From: an uncultured Bacteroidota bacterium
GTDB taxonomy: Bacteria; Bacteroidota; Bacteroidia; Chitinophagales; Chitinophagaceae
Reading direction: 5' to 3'
Assembly: GCA_938008665.1 (NCBI GenBank)
Contig: CALLKA010000142.1
Span: 1 to 10,768, forward strand
DNA length: 10,768 nt
Part shown: piece after piece, positions 6,591-10,768 of the stretch
Layout of the letters: every line of letters begins with the position of its first letter
Numbering within the stretch: position 1 is the first letter of the stretch
Made by a program: the position numbers and the translations under genes
Notes under the pieces: model-generated
The model's input: only the letters and a program-made list of their open reading frames with translations
Database searches by the model: none
What the model was told of the DNA's origin: nothing

Positions 6591-7627
6591 CCCTACTACA
6601 CAATCGCGTCTCCAATAAGGAGTTAAAAGAGAAGTTATACCAAGAAAATTTTTCTAGAACCACCATTAGTTTTTACAAATATTTCAGCATCCAGAATCCC
6701 CAAGTATTTAGGGATGATTTATACAAAGGATTAAGTGCATTGCAATGTTTTGGCCGTATTTATATTGCTAAAGAAGGCATAAATGCGCAGATGAGTGTGC
6801 CATCGCACCTGTTTGAAAACTTCAAGGAATATTTATATTCTATTCCTGAATTAAATAGCCTGAGATTAAATATTGCGGTTAATGATAATGGAAAAAGTTT
6901 TTGGGCGTTAAGAATTAAAACGCGAGAAAAAATTGTTGCCGATGGAATTGAGGACGCAAGTTTTAGTATGGAAAATAAAGGCAAATATGTGGATGCCCAA
7001 CAAATGAATACGATGTTGAATGCTGCTGATACCATTGTTATTGACATGCGCAATCATTATGAATACGAAGTAGGACATTTTACCAACGCGATTGAGATTC
7101 CATCAGATACTTTTAGGGATCAATTGCCCATGGCGGCGGATATGATGAAGGATAAAAAAGAAGCCAATATTATTATGTATTGTACAGGGGGTATCCGCTG
7201 TGAAAAAGCAAGTGCTTATATGTTACATCATGGGTTTAAAAATGTATTTCATTTAGAAGGGGGTATTATAAATTATGCGAATAAAATTAAGGAAGCGGGA
7301 TTAGAAAGTAAATTCAAAGGAAAAAATTTCGTTTTTGACGATCGTCTTGGTGAAAAAATAACGGAGGATATTATTGCGAAATGTCATCAATGTGGTGCGC
7401 CTTGTGATACGCATACGAATTGTAAAAATGATGGCTGTCATTTGCTATTCATACAATGTTCCACTTGTGCTGAAACCTATGCGGGTTGTTGTACACAGGC
7501 TTGTACAGATATTGTTCACTTGCCAATCGAAAAACAAATCGAACTTAGAAAAGGGATTGACAAAGGACAGCAAATTTTCAACAAAAGCAAACAGCGCCTA
7601 AGACCAAGATTAGGAAAAGATATTTAA
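6587..7627 (+). CDS. trhO: tRNA uridine(34) hydroxylase, rhodanese-type (UPF0176)
   Basis: 346-residue cytosolic enzyme that converts tRNA wobble uridine U34 to 5-hydroxyuridine using O2, the first step towards cmo5U or mo5U in tRNAs reading four-codon boxes. The N-terminus (LHNRVSN, RTTISFYKYF, EGINAQ at 63-68) matches E. coli TrhO/YceA residue for residue in register, which fixes the start at 6587. The rhodanese domain spans about 130-240: D153, R155 in IDMRNHYEYEVGHF, active-site loop C199-TGGIR-C205, and LEGGI (223-227). The C-terminal part is cysteine-rich, with C266, C269, C273, C279, C284, C291, C294, C301, C302 and C306, a probable metal-binding domain of this family. A basic tail (SKQRLRPR) follows. 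It is separated from the upstream run by 142 bases and so likely has its own promoter. The length is normal. Confidence 0.93.
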   Translation: MTLLHNRVSNKELKEKLYQENFSRTTISFYKYFSIQNPQVFRDDLYKGLSALQCFGRIYIAKEGINAQMSVPSHLFENFKEYLYSIPELNSLRLNIAVNDNGKSFWALRIKTREKIVADGIEDASFSMENKGKYVDAQQMNTMLNAADTIVIDMRNHYEYEVGHFTNAIEIPSDTFRDQLPMAADMMKDKKEANIIMYCTGGIRCEKASAYMLHHGFKNVFHLEGGIINYANKIKEAGLESKFKGKNFVFDDRLGEKITEDIIAKCHQCGAPCDTHTNCKNDGCHLLFIQCSTCAETYAGCCTQACTDIVHLPIEKQIELRKGIDKGQQIFNKSKQRLRPRLGKDI

Positions 7628-7634
7628 GCAGTTC

Positions 7635-7660
7635 ATTGAATTAAACATATTTAATTCAAT
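7635..7660. terminator. Bidirectional terminator hairpin between trhO and purC
   Basis: Perfect inverted repeat: ATTGAATTAAA (7635-7645), loop CATA, TTTAATTCAAT (7650-7660), eleven pairs. It sits in the 43-base gap between two convergent genes, seven bases after the trhO stop and ten before the purC stop. The stem is AT-rich and no long T run follows on either side, so efficiency may be modest, but placement and perfect symmetry support a shared terminator. Confidence 0.65.
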
Positions 7661-7670
7661 TCTTAATTCT

Positions 7671-8597
7671 TTAATTAAACTTTGCTAATGAAGCTGCAAC
7701 TAGATCGTAGGTTGCTTCGTCCGATAATTTTTGTGGATTGAATTTTTCATCAATTACTTGCTCGTACAATTCAATATATCTTTTTGAAATGGTATCAATC
7801 CATTCATTGGACATATGCGGAACAGTTTGTCCTTCCTTTCCCATGAAATTATTTTCAATCAACCACTCGCGCACAAATTCCTTGCTAAGCTGTTTTTGTT
7901 TTTCTTTCTTTGTTTGTCTTTCTTCAAAACCATCTGCATAAAAATAACGTGAAGAATCGGGGGTGTGAATTTCATCCATCAAGTAAATGGTATCTCCAAT
8001 TTTTCCAAACTCATATTTGGTATCCACTAATATCAAACCTTGCTTCGCTGCAATTTCTTTTCCTCTTTGAAATAATGCCAAGGCATATTTTTCTAACACT
8101 AACCAGTCTTCGGCGGATGCCAAACCTTGTGCAATAATGTTTTCTTTGGAAATATCTTCATCATGTCCTTCACTTGCTTTGGTAGAAGGGGTGATAATAG
8201 GGGTAGGGAAATAGTCATTTTCATTTAGCCCATCGGGTAAGGAAACACCACATAAAATGCGTCCACCTGCTTGGTAAGTTCGCCAAGCATGACCCACTAA
8301 ATTACCTCGAACCACCATTTCTATCTTAAAAGGGGTACATTTCTTCCCAATGGCCACATTTGGAGCAGGGGTATCCAACAGCCAATTTGGGCATATATCA
8401 CTAGTTGCCTTAAGCATATAGGCCGCAATTTGATTTAAAACCTGTCCTTTAAAGGGGATGGGATTCGGTAAAATTACATCAAAAGCTGAGATTCGGTCAC
8501 TTGCTATCATTACAAGTAGTTCATTTTCAATGTAATATACATCTCTTACTTTGCCATGGTAAGTGTTTAATTGGCCTGGAAAGGGTCTGGATTTCAT
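7671..8597 (-). CDS. purC: Phosphoribosylaminoimidazole-succinocarboxamide synthase (SAICAR synthetase)
   Basis: Purine biosynthesis enzyme that joins aspartate to CAIR using ATP to give SAICAR. At 308 residues it belongs to the longer form, like yeast Ade1, and not the ~240-residue form of E. coli. Conserved blocks in order: GKVRDVY (15-21, nucleotide-binding loop), SDRISAFD (33-40), PFKIEMVVRGNLVGHAW (89-105), TPSTKASEGHDEDIS (136-150), LVDTKYEFG (190-198) and MDEIHTPDSSRYF (207-219). All key segments are intact. The ATG at 8597 places the N-terminal KSRPFPGQ directly before the GKVRD block, as in relatives. It converges on trhO and is divergent from the receptor gene; no other purine gene is in view and no purine-riboswitch-like structure was seen upstream. 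Confidence 0.96.
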   Translation of the reverse strand: MKSRPFPGQLNTYHGKVRDVYYIENELLVMIASDRISAFDVILPNPIPFKGQVLNQIAAYMLKATSDICPNWLLDTPAPNVAIGKKCTPFKIEMVVRGNLVGHAWRTYQAGGRILCGVSLPDGLNENDYFPTPIITPSTKASEGHDEDISKENIIAQGLASAEDWLVLEKYALALFQRGKEIAAKQGLILVDTKYEFGKIGDTIYLMDEIHTPDSSRYFYADGFEERQTKKEKQKQLSKEFVREWLIENNFMGKEGQTVPHMSNEWIDTISKRYIELYEQVIDEKFNPQKLSDEATYDLVAASLAKFN

Positions 8598-8697
8598 ACC
8601 ACTAAATTAAAAGTTTTAACACAATTTTGATAATTTTTTCTCAAGTGGGAACAATTCAGTATTTTTAACTACGATTCATCTTAAAAACAAATAAAAT
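8598..8697. promoter_or_regulatory. Divergent promoter region between purC and the TonB-dependent receptor
   Basis: The 100-base, very AT-rich gap must hold promoters for both outward-facing genes unless transcripts start further in. TATTTTTA (8660-8667) differs from the Bacteroidota -7 consensus TAnnTTTG at one base for the receptor, but the nearest upstream TTG (8627-8629) is about 30 bases away, too far for a normal -33 box. No convincing operator repeat was found. The receptor start is preceded by an A-rich leader (AAAAACAAATAAAAT) without a Shine-Dalgarno. Confidence 0.4.
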
Positions 8698-10768
8698 ATG
8701 AGAAAATTTTTACGTCATTTTAGCCTTTTAAGTTTACTAGCCTTATCGGTAGTTTCATTAAAAGCACAAAATGCAAGTACTGTAAATGGTACTGTTAAAA
8801 ATTCAAATACAGCCGAAGGTTTATCTGCTGTTTCAGTTACTGTAAAGGGTACAACCAATGGTACTTTTACAGATGATAAAGGAAGTTTCAGGATTAATGT
8901 GGCTAAAACACCCGTTACCTTGATCTTTTCTTCAGTAGGTTATTCAGATAAAGAAGTAGTCATTGCTTCCATAACGCCGAAGTTAGAAGTAAGCTTAACT
9001 CCTTCATTTGTATTGGGTTCTGAGGTAGTTGTTGCGGCTTCAAGAGTTGCAGAGCGTATTTTAGAATCTCCAGTTTCTATTGAAAGAATCAGCAATGCAA
9101 CGATAAAAAATGCACCTGCTTCCAATTATTACGATATCCTAGGTACTTTAAAAGGAGTGGACGTAATCGCTGCAAGTTTAACATTTAAGAGTGTTGGAAC
9201 AAGAGGTTTCAATGTGAGTGGTAATACCCGTTTAAATCAATTAATTGATGGAATGGATAACCAAGCTCCAGGATTGAACTTTTCTGTAGGTAGTGTAATT
9301 GGTTTAACTGAATTAGACGTTGATAATATTGAATTATTACCTGGTGCATCTTCTGCATTATATGGTTCTGGTGGTATGAATGGTACAGTTTTAATTAACT
9401 CTAAAAATCCATTTAAATACCAAGGCTTAAGTTTTCAAGTGAAAAATGGTATCAAAGATGTTGATAATTACCAACGTCCTTTGTCTCCTTATAAGGATTG
9501 GTCTGTAAGATGGGCGCAAAAAGTAAACGATCGTTTTGCTTATAAAATTGCTGCTCAATTTGTTGAAGCACAAGATTGGTTAGGTAATGATGCAACTAAC
9601 TATTCTCGTTCAACAGGTACACCTAATGGCCAAACCATTAGTGGAACGCGTGAATCAGATCCTAACTATGATGGTGTAAACTTTTATGGTGATGAAACAA
9701 CTACCTCATTAAGTTCTGTATTTGGTTCCGTTAGAAACGCAATAGTAGGCGTTGTGGGATTGCCAACTTTCACACAATTATATAGTTTAGCACAAGCTGG
9801 TCCATATTCAACAAACTTAGCTACTTATTCAGCGTTCTTAAGATCTCAAAGCGCAGCTTTAGCACCTTACGCTCCATTATTATATGGTAATGCAAAAGGC
9901 TATTTTTCTGGCGATGTTTCAAGAACAGGATATGCTGAAAAAGATGTGGTTGATCCAACAACTATGAATGTAAAATTCACGGGTTCTTTGAACTATAAAT
10001 TAACAGACAATACAGAAGCTTCTTTTAGTTTTTATAATGGAACTGGTAATACAGTTTATACAGGTAGTGACCGATATGCTTTTAGAGGTTTAAGAATGGG
10101 TCAGTACAAGTTAGAAATTAAATCTACCAATTGGTTAGTTAGAGCTTACACTACACGTGAAGACGCGGGTTCTTCTTATAACTCAACTATTGCTGCTCGT
10201 TATTTTAATGAAGCATGGATGCCAAGTACTACTTGGTTCCCTACTTATATGACTGCGTTAACTTCCTACAGAGATGCAGGAATGCCAGCTGCTTCTGCGG
10301 TTGTTGCTGCACGTGGAATTGCTGATGCAAATCGTCCAACCGGAAATATTAGATTAAATACAATGTTTCAAAATTTAACAAATACGCCAATTTCTCAAGG
10401 AGGTGCGTTGCTTTTAGATAAAACAAACTTAAACATATATGAAGGTCAATACAACTTATCAAATGCTTTAGGTTTAGATAAAATGGGCGCTGATTTATTA
10501 GTAGGAGGTGTAATGAAACAATATATTTTAAATTCTCAAGGAACGGTATTTGCTGACACTGCTGGTAAAATTAATATCAATGAGTCTGGTGCATATGCGC
10601 AGTTATCTAAGAAATTCTTTGGTGATTTATTAAAAGTGTCTGCTTCTGGTCGTTATGACAAGAGCACCAATTTTGACGGTCGTTTTACACCAAGAGTTTC
10701 TATGGTATTTAAATTAGCACAGGATAACAATATCCGTGTTTCTTACCAAACTGCTTATCGTTTCCCTT
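8698..10768 (+). CDS. TonB-dependent outer-membrane receptor with carboxypeptidase-regulatory-like domain, 3' end missing
   Basis: Outer-membrane active transporter powered by TonB; 690 codons are visible and the frame is still open at the right edge. Residues 1-23 form a typical signal peptide (MRKF, hydrophobic core, LKA|Q). Residues about 28-105 are a carboxypeptidase-regulatory-like beta-sandwich (VNGTVKN, GTTNGTFTDDKGSFRI, LIFSSVGYSDKEV). EVVVAA (109-114) is a candidate TonB box. The plug follows (about 119-236) with SVGTRGFN (165-172), IDGMD (183-187) and the closing GASSALYGSGGMNGTVLINSK block (about 216-236). Alternating barrel strands start near 245. Two Ala-rich helix-like stretches (about 345-405 and 515-550) interrupt strand patterns, probably as extracellular loops. 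No SusD-like partner is visible, so the substrate is unknown. GGT, CGT and GTT codons are frequent, as in metK, suggesting high expression. Confidence 0.93.
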   Translation, partial: MRKFLRHFSLLSLLALSVVSLKAQNASTVNGTVKNSNTAEGLSAVSVTVKGTTNGTFTDDKGSFRINVAKTPVTLIFSSVGYSDKEVVIASITPKLEVSLTPSFVLGSEVVVAASRVAERILESPVSIERISNATIKNAPASNYYDILGTLKGVDVIAASLTFKSVGTRGFNVSGNTRLNQLIDGMDNQAPGLNFSVGSVIGLTELDVDNIELLPGASSALYGSGGMNGTVLINSKNPFKYQGLSFQVKNGIKDVDNYQRPLSPYKDWSVRWAQKVNDRFAYKIAAQFVEAQDWLGNDATNYSRSTGTPNGQTISGTRESDPNYDGVNFYGDETTTSLSSVFGSVRNAIVGVVGLPTFTQLYSLAQAGPYSTNLATYSAFLRSQSAALAPYAPLLYGNAKGYFSGDVSRTGYAEKDVVDPTTMNVKFTGSLNYKLTDNTEASFSFYNGTGNTVYTGSDRYAFRGLRMGQYKLEIKSTNWLVRAYTTREDAGSSYNSTIAARYFNEAWMPSTTWFPTYMTALTSYRDAGMPAASAVVAARGIADANRPTGNIRLNTMFQNLTNTPISQGGALLLDKTNLNIYEGQYNLSNALGLDKMGADLLVGGVMKQYILNSQGTVFADTAGKININESGAYAQLSKKFFGDLLKVSASGRYDKSTNFDGRFTPRVSMVFKLAQDNNIRVSYQTAYRFP

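Noticed and set aside
7374..7601. Same-strand alternative frame inside trhO
   Set aside because: It overlaps the conserved cysteine-rich end of trhO in another frame and its protein has no recognisable feature; trhO itself shows no frameshift.
8698..10768. A SusC/SusD polysaccharide-utilisation locus
   Set aside because: Only the receptor is visible, with no SusD-like lipoprotein or glycoside hydrolase in the window; downstream sequence is missing.
1..10768. CRISPR array, tRNA or rRNA genes, insertion sequences, phage or defence genes
   Set aside because: No spaced direct repeats, cloverleaf-like segments, transposase or integrase motifs were found on either strand, and intergenic gaps are too short to hide most of these.

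Overview
The window is an AT-rich stretch of chromosome from a member of the Bacteroidota, most likely a Chitinophagaceae-like lineage. Support for this comes from a SusC/RagA-type TonB-dependent receptor with an N-terminal carboxypeptidase-regulatory-like domain, a GSCFA-family protein, a ~308-residue PurC, A/T-rich translation leaders that mostly lack a Shine-Dalgarno sequence, and a possible Bacteroidota-type -7 box. The family assignment is inference; the phylum is fairly secure. No rRNA, tRNA, CRISPR array, insertion sequence or phage gene is visible.

Layout. The 3' part of metK (SAM synthetase) enters from the left edge and ends at a good intrinsic terminator (about 1101-1140). A closely packed forward run follows: a NUDIX hydrolase (1158-1727), an RlmB/TrmH-type 2'-O-ribose RNA methyltransferase (1737-2555), a GSCFA protein whose ATG overlaps the methyltransferase stop (2552-3559), a membrane-anchored penicillin-acylase-family Ntn hydrolase (3582-6062) and a small four-helix membrane protein (6091-6444). 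Gaps are -4 to 28 bases, so one transcript is plausible. A 142-base gap with leader-like structure precedes trhO (6587-7627), a rhodanese-type tRNA uridine hydroxylase. trhO converges on purC (minus strand, 7671-8597) across a perfect 11-bp inverted repeat. purC is divergent from a TonB-dependent receptor (8698 onward) that runs off the right edge.

How the genes relate. Most are housekeeping: SAM supply, RNA modification (RlmB uses SAM; TrhO makes ho5U at tRNA position 34), nucleotide clean-up and purine synthesis. The less understood part is the pair of envelope or hydrolase-like genes (GSCFA protein and penicillin acylase) plus the small membrane protein, whose substrates cannot be read from sequence. 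I found no convincing undescribed system. The most useful second looks are the trhO leader (hairpin, palindrome and a six-codon mini-ORF overlapping the start), a 12-base motif shared at identical spacing before two start codons, a hairpin on the GSCFA stop codon, and Ala-rich inserts in the receptor.
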